Assembly (NCBI GenBank): GCA_007693505.1
Contig: REDL01000132.1
Span: forward strand, 1-61,201
Length of the DNA stretch: 61,201 nucleotides
DNA from: Desulfovibrionales bacterium
GTDB taxonomy: Bacteria > Desulfobacterota > Desulfovibrionia > Desulfovibrionales > Desulfonatronaceae
Direction of reading: 5' to 3'
The notes under the pieces are model-generated. The model saw only the letters and a program-made list of their open reading frames with translations. It made no database searches and was not told the origin of the DNA. Every line of letters starts with the position of its first letter. Positions within the stretch are counted from its first letter, which is position 1. Positions 35,878-45,472 of this stretch are shown here, piece after piece. A program made the translations under genes and the position numbers.

Positions 35878-37731
35878 ATGACCAACCAACCCTCCCTACC
35901 GAACCAGACACCACCAGGGGCAATATCCGAGACGAAAAGCTCGAAAGCCGACAATTCGCCGAGTGAACCCCTTTTTCGTCTTGAAGAGCGCCTTTTGCGC
36001 GATGAGCGCAGAATTGCCGACTTGCTTTTGCGACGCGCCAGACTCATGGCCGAAATTACCGATCGAAAAACAAAGCAAGGCAACCGCGGGACTTCCGGAC
36101 GACCGCCGAATCAAGCCTTGGAAAAGGCCCTGTGGTCTGCCTGGGAAGATGTCTTGCCCTCCTCGGAAGCCTGCCGCTTCCGGTATTGGCGCCAACTTGT
36201 CTCCCAATGCAATAATCTCGGTTATATCTTGTGTGAGCAAGACCACACCCAGAAAGCCGGTCGGGCAGGCACGGCGTGGCTTTTGCGACCTGTCCCAACA
36301 TGTGAAAGCGTAACCCTGCCTGGCCCAACAGATCACCTGAGTGCCAAAACGATCATCTTCTGGGCGGCGATGGCCAACACTCCGGCCCATGTTCGCCCCG
36401 TGCTTCTCAATGAAAGCCTTATTGAGTTGATCAAGGCCTTGAACCAGTTCGGGGCCCGGCTCAACTGGGAGCATGACGTCGTTGCGCACGCACCGCTTGC
36501 AGTTGATCCTCCTGAGCCAACCCGCAAAACCGTTCATGTTGGGCACGATCCGTTTACCTTGGCCTTCCTGCTCGCTTCAGCACTGGCTCATCCTGGTGTG
36601 TTCACTTTCAGCGGCTCGGGGCAGTTGAACATGCTGTCCCTGAAATCGTGGCAGCAGCTTCTCCCCCAGCTCGGGGCACGGCTTCACCAGCTCAACCCCC
36701 ATGCCCCCGGCCTGCCGGTTCGCCTGGAAGCCAGCGGCCGACCAGAGCAGGCAATGATCGGCTCGGACGCGCCCAAGGAGCTGATCTGGGCGTTGCTGGC
36801 TGCTGCTCCGTTCTACCCTCGAGGCCTACGTCTGATCTGGGAGAATGCCAATGCTACAGGGGCACTTGGCCCCGAGCATCACGGCCTTGCCCGGCTTTAC
36901 GACCTGTGCGGTATCCCTCACCGTATCCAATCGGACGCCATCACGGTTTCCTCCGCTCTGCCGCGGCTTCCTTTCATCCCAGGACATCAACGCCCCCAAA
37001 ACTCTCCTGATACGGTCCTGGTCCCACTGGACCCCATGTTATGCGCCATGTTGCTGACATGGTCACGGATAACCGGCCAGCCCATGCATCTCCGGGGAAG
37101 CTGGCCGGATGGGGAGCAACTTGGCGATCCACGGCTAAATTTGCTGCATTGTTGCGGACTGCGCTTAAAACTGGGGCCTGATGGGGTGCACGCCGAATCC
37201 GGTCCATGGCCGGAAAAGCCGTTCCTGGACCTGGCCAACCAGCCCGGCAACCTTCCTCTGGGCCTTGTCCTGGCCTTGACGGCTCCCGGTCAAAGTGTCC
37301 TGGGCGGAATGCCCGAGGAGTATGACCAGGACGCTGTCCACAATCTGGCTCAGTGGTCTGGACGAACCTGTCGGAAAAAAGACGATACCCTGGTTTTGCA
37401 CCCTGCACCCCGAAACTCCGGGCGCTCTCATCTGGAGTTCGAAGCTCCGGACGTCCTCTGGGCTCTTTCCCTGGCCATGCTCTCTTTCAAATATCCCGGA
37501 GCCCATCTGCTCAATCCCGGCGAACTGACGAAGCATTGGCCGGGCTTCTGGCATCTCTACAACCACGTTCTCTCCACGACCAGAAAACGTCCCGAGAACC
37601 TTTCCACAACGAGTTCCAACAAATTTGGGCCGCGAACCGCTTCCACAGGTTTCAACTCTCCGCAAGAATCCACCGCCAATGACACGAAACGATCCACCTC
37701 GACCAGCCGTCGCGTCAAAATCCGAAGCTGA
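35878..37731 (+). CDS. Divergent EPSP-synthase-like protein with chorismate-mutase-like N-terminus
   Basis: A 617-residue protein with two recognisable parts. Residues about 32-90 (EERLLRDERRIADLLLRRARLMAEI) resemble the AroQ-type chorismate mutase helix pattern. From about residue 140 the pattern is that of the EPSP synthase inside-out barrel: GPTDHLSAKTIIFWAAMANTPA, ESLIELIKALNQFGARL and later DPMLCAMLLTWSRITGQP. The canonical EPSPS residues are degraded: the N-terminal GDKSISHR lysine and serine are replaced, and I see no NSGTxxR or LxxKESDR. It may be a shikimate-pathway enzyme of an unusual Desulfovibrio type or an inactive paralogue. The last about 45 residues are Ser/Thr-rich and overlap the next gene by 53 bases. 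Confidence 0.6.
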   Translation: MTNQPSLPNQTPPGAISETKSSKADNSPSEPLFRLEERLLRDERRIADLLLRRARLMAEITDRKTKQGNRGTSGRPPNQALEKALWSAWEDVLPSSEACRFRYWRQLVSQCNNLGYILCEQDHTQKAGRAGTAWLLRPVPTCESVTLPGPTDHLSAKTIIFWAAMANTPAHVRPVLLNESLIELIKALNQFGARLNWEHDVVAHAPLAVDPPEPTRKTVHVGHDPFTLAFLLASALAHPGVFTFSGSGQLNMLSLKSWQQLLPQLGARLHQLNPHAPGLPVRLEASGRPEQAMIGSDAPKELIWALLAAAPFYPRGLRLIWENANATGALGPEHHGLARLYDLCGIPHRIQSDAITVSSALPRLPFIPGHQRPQNSPDTVLVPLDPMLCAMLLTWSRITGQPMHLRGSWPDGEQLGDPRLNLLHCCGLRLKLGPDGVHAESGPWPEKPFLDLANQPGNLPLGLVLALTAPGQSVLGGMPEEYDQDAVHNLAQWSGRTCRKKDDTLVLHPAPRNSGRSHLEFEAPDVLWALSLAMLSFKYPGAHLLNPGELTKHWPGFWHLYNHVLSTTRKRPENLSTTSSNKFGPRTASTGFNSPQESTANDTKRSTSTSRRVKIRS

Positions 37732-37975
37732 GGCCGTCGCCACCCTGGAGGCCGAACTCGCGGGCTTCATGACCCAACAGGCTACCTGCGCCGCCAAGAT
37801 CAAGGAATTGCGCTACAGCGAAAACCTGTCCGCGGGCATTATCCACGCCCAGGAAATTTTCCACCTCCAGCAGGACAAATTGCGGCTGCAGGTGGAAATG
37901 GATTGTCGACGCAATGCAATCAACCGAATCCGCCTGTTCGGACTTCCCGACCAGCCAAGCGGCAACGCATCGTAA
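37679..37975 (+). CDS. Small coiled-coil hypothetical protein
   Basis: A 98-residue charged protein, largely one or two long helices (EAEAVATLEAELAGFMTQQ ... LQQDKLRLQVEMDCRRNAI) with coiled-coil character. It has no membrane segment, signal peptide or known motif. The start overlaps the EPSPS-like gene in another frame by 53 bases, suggesting coupled translation; the frame upstream of the chosen ATG (to 37625) looks like overlap only. It lies 37 bases before the aconitase start. Function unknown. Confidence 0.6.
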   Translation: MTRNDPPRPAVASKSEAEAVATLEAELAGFMTQQATCAAKIKELRYSENLSAGIIHAQEIFHLQQDKLRLQVEMDCRRNAINRIRLFGLPDQPSGNAS

Positions 37976-38012
37976 TGCCGAGATTCACAACCTTACCTTA
38001 ATGAGGATTCCC

Positions 38013-39941
38013 ATGGGACGTAACCTGACCCAAAAAATCATCAGTGACCACCTGGTTTCCGGCGAGATGACCCCAGGAGCGGAAATCAATCTGCGCATCG
38101 ACCAGACCCTGACCCAGGACGCCACGGGAACCATGGCCTATCTGCAGTGGATGGCCATGGGACTGGACCGGGTCCAAACCGAACTTTCCGTCAGCTACGT
38201 GGACCACAATACCCTGCAAATGGGCTTTCAAAATCCGGACGATCATCAGTTCCTGCGTACCGTAGCTGCACGTTACGGCGTCATTTATTCTCCTCCGGGA
38301 ACCGGTATTTGCCATCAACTGCATTTGGAGAACTTCGCCAAACCCGGTAGGACCCTGATCGGATCGGACAGCCATACCCCGACGGCCGGAGGCGTGGGCT
38401 CCCTGGCCATGGGCGCAGGCGGCCTGTCTGTGGCTCTGGCCATGGCCGGCGAACCATACACCATCCCCATGCCCAAGGTCTTTCAGATCGTCTTGAACGG
38501 TCAGTTGCGGGACTGGGCCGGTGCCAAGGACATCATCCTCCACATCCTTGGCCTGCTTTCAGTCAAGGGCGGGGTCGGTGCTGTTTTGGAGTACACCGGA
38601 CCGGGTGTCGCGGGACTGACCGTTCCCGAACGGGCCACCATTACCAACATGGGTGCGGAACTGGGCGCCACTTCTTCGGTTTTTCCCAGCGACGAGCAGA
38701 CCCGCGATTTCCTGGAGCGCATGGGCCGGCCAGAGGACTTCGCTCCCCTGGCCGCAGATTCAGACGCGACCTACGACCGGGTCATCGAGGTCGACCTGGA
38801 CGCCCTGGAACCACTGGCCGCGCGTCCGCACATGCCCGACCTGGTCGTGCCCATTCGAGAGTTGGACGGCCTGACCGTCGATCAGGTGGCCGTGGGGTCC
38901 TGCACCAATTCTTCGTATACGGACCTGAAAACAACGGCCTTGGTCCTTCGTGACAAGATTGTCGCCCCCACCACGGACCTGCTGATCGCTCCGGGTTCCA
39001 AGCAGGTTCTCAAACTGCTGAACCGGGAAGGATTGCTGGAGGTTCTGCTGGACAGTGGCGCCCGTCTCCTGGAATGTTCCTGTGGCCCCTGCATTGGGAT
39101 GGGTGGATCACCCACCTCCGGCGGTGTCAGTCTGCGCACCTTCAACCGCAACTTCGAGGGACGCAGCGGCACGCAAGACGGCCAGGTCTACCTGGTTGGT
39201 CCGGCAACCGCTGCCCATGCTGCCATGCAAGGCCGAATCACCGCTCCCGCCACCTGGGGGCCGGCGCCGGAAAAACCACTTTTGCCCGGCAGCGTCCCCT
39301 CCATCAAGCAGCTGTTCATCATGCCGCCGCCAAGGGAGACGGCATCCTCTGTGGAGATCTGTTGCGGTCCGAACATCGTCCCCTTGGAAGATTTCACTGC
39401 CTTGCCCGATCAGGTCCATGCCCAGGTGTTGATCGTCCTGGGTGATAACATCACGACGGACCATATCCTGCCAGGCGGAGCTGCGGTCACGGCCCTGCGC
39501 TCCAACCTTCCAGCGATCAGCACCTATATCTTCAACCGGGTCGACCCGGATTTCGTCAACAGGGCACAGAAGGCCGAAATTGGAATCATTGTCGGCGGGG
39601 ACAACTACGGCCAAGGCTCCAGTCGAGAACATGCCGCTCTCGGCCCCCGCCACCTGGGCGTCCGGATCGTCCTGGCCAAATCCTTTGCCCGGATTCACAA
39701 GGCCAATCTGATCAACTTCGGCATTCTGCCTTTGATTTTCACCGATCCCGCGGATCACGACAAAATCACCTTGGGGCAAAACATCGAACTCACCTGCGCC
39801 AGCCTGTTCACGAGCCCGAAAACAGCTCTGAATCTCGATGATGGCTCGAAAATATCCGTCCGCCACGATTTGACCCCCAAAGAGCTTGAGATTATCAAAG
39901 TCGGCGGTCTCTTGAACCTGGTTAAGGCCCGCAAGAAATAA
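38013..39941 (+). CDS. Aconitate hydratase
   Basis: A 642-residue aconitase of the shorter bacterial type, interconverting citrate and isocitrate. The 4Fe-4S cluster cysteines are in [12 protein letters not shown] (one) and [13 protein letters not shown] (two, CxxC). Substrate-binding motifs [21 protein letters not shown], and in the swivel domain [13 protein letters not shown] and [16 protein letters not shown], are intact. The start at [10 protein letters not shown] follows a GAGG ribosome site; the longer open frame upstream overlaps the previous gene. In a sulfate reducer it probably serves glutamate synthesis through an incomplete TCA cycle. Confidence 0.94.
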   Translation: MGRNLTQKIISDHLVSGEMTPGAEINLRIDQTLTQDATGTMAYLQWMAMGLDRVQTELSVSYVDHNTLQMGFQNPDDHQFLRTVAARYGVIYSPPGTGICHQLHLENFAKPGRTLIGSDSHTPTAGGVGSLAMGAGGLSVALAMAGEPYTIPMPKVFQIVLNGQLRDWAGAKDIILHILGLLSVKGGVGAVLEYTGPGVAGLTVPERATITNMGAELGATSSVFPSDEQTRDFLERMGRPEDFAPLAADSDATYDRVIEVDLDALEPLAARPHMPDLVVPIRELDGLTVDQVAVGSCTNSSYTDLKTTALVLRDKIVAPTTDLLIAPGSKQVLKLLNREGLLEVLLDSGARLLECSCGPCIGMGGSPTSGGVSLRTFNRNFEGRSGTQDGQVYLVGPATAAHAAMQGRITAPATWGPAPEKPLLPGSVPSIKQLFIMPPPRETASSVEICCGPNIVPLEDFTALPDQVHAQVLIVLGDNITTDHILPGGAAVTALRSNLPAISTYIFNRVDPDFVNRAQKAEIGIIVGGDNYGQGSSREHAALGPRHLGVRIVLAKSFARIHKANLINFGILPLIFTDPADHDKITLGQNIELTCASLFTSPKTALNLDDGSKISVRHDLTPKELEIIKVGGLLNLVKARKK

Positions 39942-39993
39942 ACTGATTCCTGGATCCGCCGAGCCACCGCGGATACCAAAGCAAGGAGCACCA

Positions 39994-41889
39994 ATGCTTG
40001 ACGCAATTCGCCGCAACGCCCAGTCCTGGGGCGTCAAAGTCATATTCGGCATCATCATCCTGGTATTCGTCTTCTGGGGTGTCGGCAGCTTCCGAAGCGA
40101 GCGGGGAGACGTCCTGGCGGAAATCAACGGCAGCCCGTTGTTGCTGGACGACTTCCAACGGGTTTATCGGCAGACGTTGGACAACCTGCGTCAGGAAAAT
40201 CCAAACATCTCCGTGGATGAGCTGGAACGGATGGATTTCCGTGGCCAGATTTTCGGCCAGATGGTCAATGCCAAGCTTATGGAGCAGGAGGCCGCCCGGC
40301 TGGGCATCAGTGTTACCGCCCAGGAATTACGTCAATCCATCGTCGAGATGCTTGTGTTTCGCGATCAGGACGACCGCTTCAGTCCAGCCCAGTACCAGGC
40401 GGTATTGCGTGCCCACAACCTGACCCCCGCGCAGTTTGAACGCGATTTCCGCGGTGACCTGAAAATCCAGCGCCTCGGGGAATTCATCGGCCTGCCCGCC
40501 ACGGTTTCCGACCAGGACGCTCACGATTTCTTCACATTTGCTCAAGAAGAAACCGTGCTGGACTACCTCTCGTTTCCCTGGACCATGGAACTGGATCGGT
40601 TCGACGTGGATGAAGAGACCATCGAAGCCCACTATCAGGCCAACGTGGACACCTTCCAGGTTCCCCCCAGAATCCGTATCGCCTATCTGCATATCAGCCC
40701 GGCCGAACTGGCCGACCCAACCCGCGTCACCCAAGAAGAGATCGAGGCATATTACACGAATATGGCCCACGAATTCACGGTTCCCGAACAGGTCCAAGCC
40801 CGACACATTCTCATCACCCCTGAAGACGACTCGCAGACTGCGGTGGATCAGGCTCGAGAGCGGCTGTTGCAGTTACTGGTTCGGATGCAGGCAGGAGAAT
40901 CCTTTTCCGAATTGGCCCGAGAATATTCCGACGACGCCAGTGCGGCCCAAGGTGGAGATCTGGGCTGGTTTGGCCGTGGGGAGATGGTCGAAGCCTTTGA
41001 GGACGCGGCGTTTGCCCTGGAACCTGGCCATACCAGTGAACCGGTGCGTACCCCGTTTGGTTGGCACCTGATCCAGGTCCAAGAACGCAGAGACATTGGC
41101 GTGGTGCCTCTCGATGACGTCGCCGGGACCATCCGGGCCCGGTTGGCCGAGGAACATGGTCTGAACCGGCTCGCCGAGGCCCTGGACCTGGCCATGGAAC
41201 AGCTCATTGTTGGTGAATCTCTGGAGACGGCAGCTGAAATGCTGGACCTTCCCCTGCGCACCACGGATTTTTTTCCCATGGGTCAATCCCCGGCTGAGCT
41301 GAACCTGACTCCCGAAGCCGTTGCCGTGCTGTTCGGCCTTCAGGACGGAGAAACCACCCAGACCCCCCTTCTCCTGGCCGACGGCTACCTCCTGGCACGA
41401 CGCATCGACTTTGAGCCGCAACACGTGCGCCCCTTGGAGGACGTCCGCGACCGCATCCTTACCCAGTTACGCCTGGACATGGCCAAGGACGCCGCCCGAA
41501 CCAAGGCCGAACAGGCTCTTGACTTGATACGCTCGGACGATCCGCAAGCCTACGACCCTGAAGAACTGCAAACCAGTGCTGCTTTCGGGCGCCAGGGGTT
41601 CATCCCAGGCCTGGGATTCCATCCCAGCCTGGGCGGTGATGCGTTCACCGCCAGTGCCGGGGAGTGGCTGCCGCATGTATATCAGTTGCAGGATGCGTTC
41701 ATCGTTGCTCGCGTTCACGAGCGAATTGCTCCCAGCGAAGAACTATGGCTTGCTGAGCGGGCTGACTGGCGCAACGCTCTGCTTCAGTCTCGCCAACGCG
41801 AATTCCTGCAGGCATTCGTGGCCGAGTTGTCCCGCACGGCTGAAATCCGTGTCCTGCGCCAAGACGTCCTGAGGCCAGCGCTACGGTAA
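39994..41889 (+). CDS. PpiD/SurA-type membrane-anchored peptidyl-prolyl isomerase
   Basis: A 631-residue periplasmic folding factor anchored by one N-terminal helix ([20 protein letters not shown], about 14-33). A SurA-N-like chaperone region ([20 protein letters not shown] and following) leads to a parvulin PPIase domain around residues 265-365 (VQARHILI ... [20 protein letters not shown] ... [10 protein letters not shown]). A second, degenerate parvulin-like region follows. This is the PpiD architecture, acting on newly exported proteins near the Sec translocon. Confidence 0.9.
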   Translation: MLDAIRRNAQSWGVKVIFGIIILVFVFWGVGSFRSERGDVLAEINGSPLLLDDFQRVYRQTLDNLRQENPNISVDELERMDFRGQIFGQMVNAKLMEQEAARLGISVTAQELRQSIVEMLVFRDQDDRFSPAQYQAVLRAHNLTPAQFERDFRGDLKIQRLGEFIGLPATVSDQDAHDFFTFAQEETVLDYLSFPWTMELDRFDVDEETIEAHYQANVDTFQVPPRIRIAYLHISPAELADPTRVTQEEIEAYYTNMAHEFTVPEQVQARHILITPEDDSQTAVDQARERLLQLLVRMQAGESFSELAREYSDDASAAQGGDLGWFGRGEMVEAFEDAAFALEPGHTSEPVRTPFGWHLIQVQERRDIGVVPLDDVAGTIRARLAEEHGLNRLAEALDLAMEQLIVGESLETAAEMLDLPLRTTDFFPMGQSPAELNLTPEAVAVLFGLQDGETTQTPLLLADGYLLARRIDFEPQHVRPLEDVRDRILTQLRLDMAKDAARTKAEQALDLIRSDDPQAYDPEELQTSAAFGRQGFIPGLGFHPSLGGDAFTASAGEWLPHVYQLQDAFIVARVHERIAPSEELWLAERADWRNALLQSRQREFLQAFVAELSRTAEIRVLRQDVLRPALR

Positions 41890-42109
41890 CGCGCTACCAG
41901 TCGCACTTCCTGGCCTGACAAGGGAAAACAGGCCTCCCTGCCGCGGGGCCCAGCGAGGCTTGCCATGCCGCCGTTTGTATGTCGCATCGGGATCCGCCCG
42001 CCAGTGGACTTTTGCTGGCGGACGTGAGGTGCGGCCCAGGGTCGATCAAGGCTGTTTTGAAACCCTTGTGCCCCTTTTCTTCCACCTAGCGTCTGAAGGA
42101 GCGACCATC

Positions 42110-43060
42110 ATGACGGATTTGACCATCCACGATCTGGTCATTATCGGCAGCGGCCCGGGAGGACTGACTGCTGGAATTTATGCCCAACGCGCAGCACTGC
42201 ACACGGTACTTCTGGAAAAGGGCGTACTTGGCGGACAGCTGAACAATACGGATACGATCGAAAACTGGCCGGGTACAAAGTCCATTCAGGGCACAGAACT
42301 GGCAGAAGCCATGGCGGAACATGCCCGTTCCTGCGGCCTGCAAATATTGAACAAAGAGGTTTTGGAAGTCGAGCCTGGACTGGATGCGCACACCGTCCGC
42401 CTTGACGACGGATCAGAACTGCACTCCCTGGCCGTTATCCTGGCCTGTGGCGGACATCCGCGCCAACTGGGTATTCCAGGAGAAACCGAAAACTACGGCA
42501 AGGGGATCTCCTATTGTGCGGTTTGCGACGGCTTCTTTTTTCGCGGAAAGAGGGTCGTGGTGGTGGGTGGTGGCGACTCCGCACTGGAAGAGTCCCTTTT
42601 TCTGGCTAAAATTTCGAAGGAAGTCCATATCGTCCACCGCAGGGATACCTTTCGAGCCGGGATGATCCTCCAAAAACGCATCCGCAATGAGCCGCGGGTC
42701 ACCCTGCACATGGACAGCGTGGTCACGGCGATCATTGCTGATGACTCGGGAGTCACCGGGGTGGAACTGAAAAACGTGCAAAACGCTGCCACACACCACC
42801 TGGATGCAGACGGTGTTTTCGTGTTCATCGGCTTTGAACCCAACAAAAGGCTGGTACCTGCCGGAGTAAAAATGAACGCCGACGGTTTTGTGGTCACCAA
42901 CGAGAAGTGTGAAACCAACATCCCCGGATTTTACGTCATCGGCGATCTGCGGGAAAAGTATGTCAAGCAGATCGTCACTGCCGCGGCCGAAGGCTGCACC
43001 GCCGCCCAGGTCGTGGCCCGCTATGTAGAAGACAGAAAAGCCAGAGAGCGAATCCTGTAA
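42110..43060 (+). CDS. trxB: Thioredoxin reductase
   Basis: A 316-residue low-molecular-weight thioredoxin reductase. FAD is bound through VIIGSGPGGLTAGIYAQRA, NADPH through VVVVGGGDSALEESLFLA, and the redox disulfide is CAVC (SYCAVCDGFFFRG). The second FAD motif is GFYVIGDL near the C-terminus. The basic HRRDTFRA segment after the NADPH motif supports NADPH preference. The ATG follows GAAGGAG. The leader of about 220 bases contains a 7-bp hairpin (CCGCCAG at 41998-42004 with CTGGCGG at 42015-42021). No thioredoxin gene is adjacent. Confidence 0.95.
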   Translation: MTDLTIHDLVIIGSGPGGLTAGIYAQRAALHTVLLEKGVLGGQLNNTDTIENWPGTKSIQGTELAEAMAEHARSCGLQILNKEVLEVEPGLDAHTVRLDDGSELHSLAVILACGGHPRQLGIPGETENYGKGISYCAVCDGFFFRGKRVVVVGGGDSALEESLFLAKISKEVHIVHRRDTFRAGMILQKRIRNEPRVTLHMDSVVTAIIADDSGVTGVELKNVQNAATHHLDADGVFVFIGFEPNKRLVPAGVKMNADGFVVTNEKCETNIPGFYVIGDLREKYVKQIVTAAAEGCTAAQVVARYVEDRKARERIL

Positions 43061-43323
43061 ACGCCCCAACCGATGTTTTTGGACTGACACCCTGGGCCGA
43101 TGTTCCATTGGCCCCGAGACTTCAAGGAAGACCATTTCACCTTAACTGAGTGTTGAAAACGTCCTAATTCTGCAGTCCGTTCAAGACCCCCAAGTGCTCG
43201 GAGCAAAAAAGAGCTCCCCGGACATGTCCTGTGTCCGGCCCCTGCGGTCTGTGGCGTTGCCACTTTTTCGATTGCCGTCCAGGCAATCGAATCAAGGTCG
43301 AAGCGTCGTTATTCATACGTGAG

Positions 43324-43461
43324 GTCACTGCAAAAAGTCCCTTTTCCCGCGAAAACGTGTGATGTGATTTTGCTCAACACCTTGAAATTCGTCATTCCGG
43401 CTTTCGCCGGAATGACGAATTTCAAGGTGTTGCGACTTTCTGCAGTAACATCATACGTGAG
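43324..43461. mobile_element. Small inverted-repeat element nested in the MITE
   Basis: A 127-base insert bounded by GTCACTGCAAAAAGTC (43324-43339) and GACTTTCTGCAGTAAC (43434-43449), which are inverted repeats of each other (14 of 16). It is flanked by the 11-base direct repeat TCATACGTGAG (43313-43323 and 43451-43461), while copy 1 of the host repeat has only one TCATACGTGAG-equivalent. That is the signature expected of a transposition event with target duplication. Confidence 0.65.
43375..43432. repeat. Perfect 27-bp inverted repeat with CATTCCGG core
   Basis: The left arm 43375-43401 and right arm 43406-43432 are perfectly complementary over 27 bp with a 4-base loop (TTTC). The core GTCATTCCGGC/GCCGGAATGAC is of the widespread NEMIS/REP-like type. 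It forms the centre of the nested element. Confidence 0.9.
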
Positions 43462-43810
43462 AGTTTGAACGTTTTGCGGCGACCCAGCAATTGGGTATTT
43501 TTCAAGGGACGGTTCGGCAGAAATCATTTCGGGACGGGAGTGCGTCACCGTCTTTTTGGACATTTTTGCATTATTTCCATATTTTCTTCCTGTCTATTCA
43601 CCATCTTTGAAGCACCAGCGGCCTGGATATTCACCTTCGCAAGTGTGACTGCCTTGCAGACGGCCCTGAAAAACATGTCTTTCCCGCGACGGTGAGAATC
43701 CATTTGCTGAATGCCGCTTTAACAATGCCATGCTGAATCGTTCAATTTTTCTCTTTTATTGTACTCCTCAATGAAAACCCTTGTACGCATCGGCCTCTAC
43801 CGACGTTCCT

Positions 43811-45472
43811 ATGTCCGCACCTGCTGAGTCGCCAACGGAACAGATGGAATTGGTTGCCGTTGTTGACCAAGGCCAGGCCGGGATTCGTCTGGATCAGTTC
43901 TGGATGGATCGCACCAGGCACCTCGGCATTACCCGCTCCAAAATTCAGGCCTGGATCAAAAACGGTTTCTCCAGGGTTGATGGCCGCCCCTGCCTCCGCC
44001 CGGGACGACGCCTTGCCACAGGTGAGCGTCTGGAGTTGGGGAAGGTGCCCCCGCAGCCTGCGTTACGGCCTGAAAACCAAACACTGCGCATCGTGTATCA
44101 CGACGATGATCTGGTGGTTTTGAACAAGCCGGCCGGGCTGGTGGTCCATCCCGCCCCAGGACTGGACCACGGCACACTGGTCCACCGCCTGCTGCACCAT
44201 TTCCCGGAACTCTCCCAGTTGGAGGGCGCCCGGCCCGGCATCGTGCACCGATTGGACAAGGACACCACCGGTCTGATGGCCGTGGCCTTGACCGAAGTGG
44301 CCAGGCTGCGCTTGACCGCCGCCTTTGCCGAGCGGGGCGTGGAAAAGGTCTACCTGGCCTTGGTGCACGGCCGCCCCGATCCGAGTGGCCTTGTGGATGC
44401 CCCCATCGGCCGCCACCCGACATCCAAAACCCGAATGGCCGTGGTGGCCAAGGGCGGCAAACCAGCACACAGCGAGTACACGCTGCTCTGGACAGCACCA
44501 AAGGACCGATTCAGCCTGCTCAGCGTGCGCATTCTCAGCGGGCGAACCCACCAGATTCGGGTGCACATGCAACACATCGGCCACCCTCTGCTGGGTGACC
44601 CGACCTATTGCCCGGCAGTGAATGCAACATGGCAATCGGCAATTCCCGGGTTGAACATGGTGCTGCAACGCCCTATGCTGCACGCCTGGAAGTTGGGTTT
44701 GCCTCACCCGCGCAGTGAAGAGCCCATGGATTTTCAGGTGACACCGCCCAAGGACATCTTTCAGACCATCCTGGTTGGTTCCCGCACCACCCAGCGAGTC
44801 GGTTTGACCGGCATGCCCGGCTGCGGCAAAAGCCTGTTATTGGCACAGTTGGCCGGACAGGGCATTCCGGTCTGGAGTGCGGACAAGGCCGTGGCCGAGC
44901 TCTATCGCCCGGGGCAAGACGGCTGGGAACTGCTCCAGCGTCACTATGGTGAGCGCTTCATCCCGATGCCCACGGAACCCGTTGATAAAAAAGCCCTTCT
45001 GCAGGCCATGCAGGAAATTCCAGGGCTTCGTCGGGAAGTGGAGGCCATGATCCACCCCTTGGTCAAGCACCACCTGCACGCGTTCTGGAAAACACATCAC
45101 GCGGCTCGCGTCACCGTTGCCGAAGTTCCGCTGCTTCTGGAGTCCGGCTGGACCTCCGGCTTCGACCTGACTGTCGGTTTGGCCTGCGACCCACCCCGAC
45201 GCCGGGCCTGGCTGTACGCTAATCGCGGCTGGGACGACAATCTGCTGGCCGACATGGAATCCTGGCAATGGCCCGAGGCGAAAAAACTTCAATCCTGCGA
45301 TCTGGTCATCAGCAACCCCGGCAACCGGGAGGGGCTTGCCCAGGTGGCGCGCAGTCTCTCAAAAGTCCTGCGGTGGTTGCGCACGCAGGGTGTTCGTCGT
45401 CGCCTGGGCCATGTCCAAGCCCTGGTCATCCCCGCATCCCAAAGGGAATGCCATGTTTCCACTCCGAGATAA
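43811..45472 (+). CDS. coaE: Fusion of RluD-type pseudouridine synthase and dephospho-CoA kinase
   Basis: A 553-residue two-enzyme protein. Residues about 15-80 are an S4 RNA-binding domain and 90-310 an RluA/RluD-family pseudouridine synthase with the catalytic Asp149 in HRLDKDTTGLM and the downstream SGRTHQIRVH. From about 328 a dephospho-CoA kinase follows: P-loop GLTGMPGCGKS (331-341), SADKAVAELY, and EVPLLLESGW, with a normal length of about 210 residues. There is no stop or frameshift between the parts. The start could be this ATG or a TTG at 43781; neither has a strong ribosome site. The likely roles are 23S rRNA pseudouridylation and the last step of CoA synthesis. Confidence 0.88.
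   Translation: MSAPAESPTEQMELVAVVDQGQAGIRLDQFWMDRTRHLGITRSKIQAWIKNGFSRVDGRPCLRPGRRLATGERLELGKVPPQPALRPENQTLRIVYHDDDLVVLNKPAGLVVHPAPGLDHGTLVHRLLHHFPELSQLEGARPGIVHRLDKDTTGLMAVALTEVARLRLTAAFAERGVEKVYLALVHGRPDPSGLVDAPIGRHPTSKTRMAVVAKGGKPAHSEYTLLWTAPKDRFSLLSVRILSGRTHQIRVHMQHIGHPLLGDPTYCPAVNATWQSAIPGLNMVLQRPMLHAWKLGLPHPRSEEPMDFQVTPPKDIFQTILVGSRTTQRVGLTGMPGCGKSLLLAQLAGQGIPVWSADKAVAELYRPGQDGWELLQRHYGERFIPMPTEPVDKKALLQAMQEIPGLRREVEAMIHPLVKHHLHAFWKTHHAARVTVAEVPLLLESGWTSGFDLTVGLACDPPRRRAWLYANRGWDDNLLADMESWQWPEAKKLQSCDLVISNPGNREGLAQVARSLSKVLRWLRTQGVRRRLGHVQALVIPASQRECHVSTPR

Larger units (their letters stand above)
43152..43506. mobile_element. MITE-like dispersed element, copy 2, interrupted
   Basis: It begins GTTGAAAACGTCC (43152-43164) and ends near GTATTTTTCAAGGG (about 43506). 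Read against copy 1 at 23583-23720 in reverse orientation, three blocks match well: the left 60 bases (CAAGTGC..GGAGCAAAAAA), the middle (TCAAGGTCG, TATTCATACGTGAG) and the right end (CATACGTGAGAGTTTG, TTTTGC.GCGAC.CAGCA). Two stretches absent from copy 1 interrupt it: about 43211-43290, containing the palindrome TTCGATTGCC/GGCAATCGAA, and 43324-43461. Confidence 0.65.
43061..43810. other. Non-coding region with nested small elements
   Basis: About 750 bases between trxB and the RluD-CoaE fusion with no supported gene. Most of it (43152-43506) is a MITE-like copy carrying further insertions. From 43510 on the sequence is AT-richer and probably holds the promoter of the next gene. Confidence 0.7.

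Noticed and set aside
43560-43700. A short plus-strand frame (76 codons from 43465) after the MITE
   Set aside because: It starts inside the repeat element and has no ribosome site or conserved motif.
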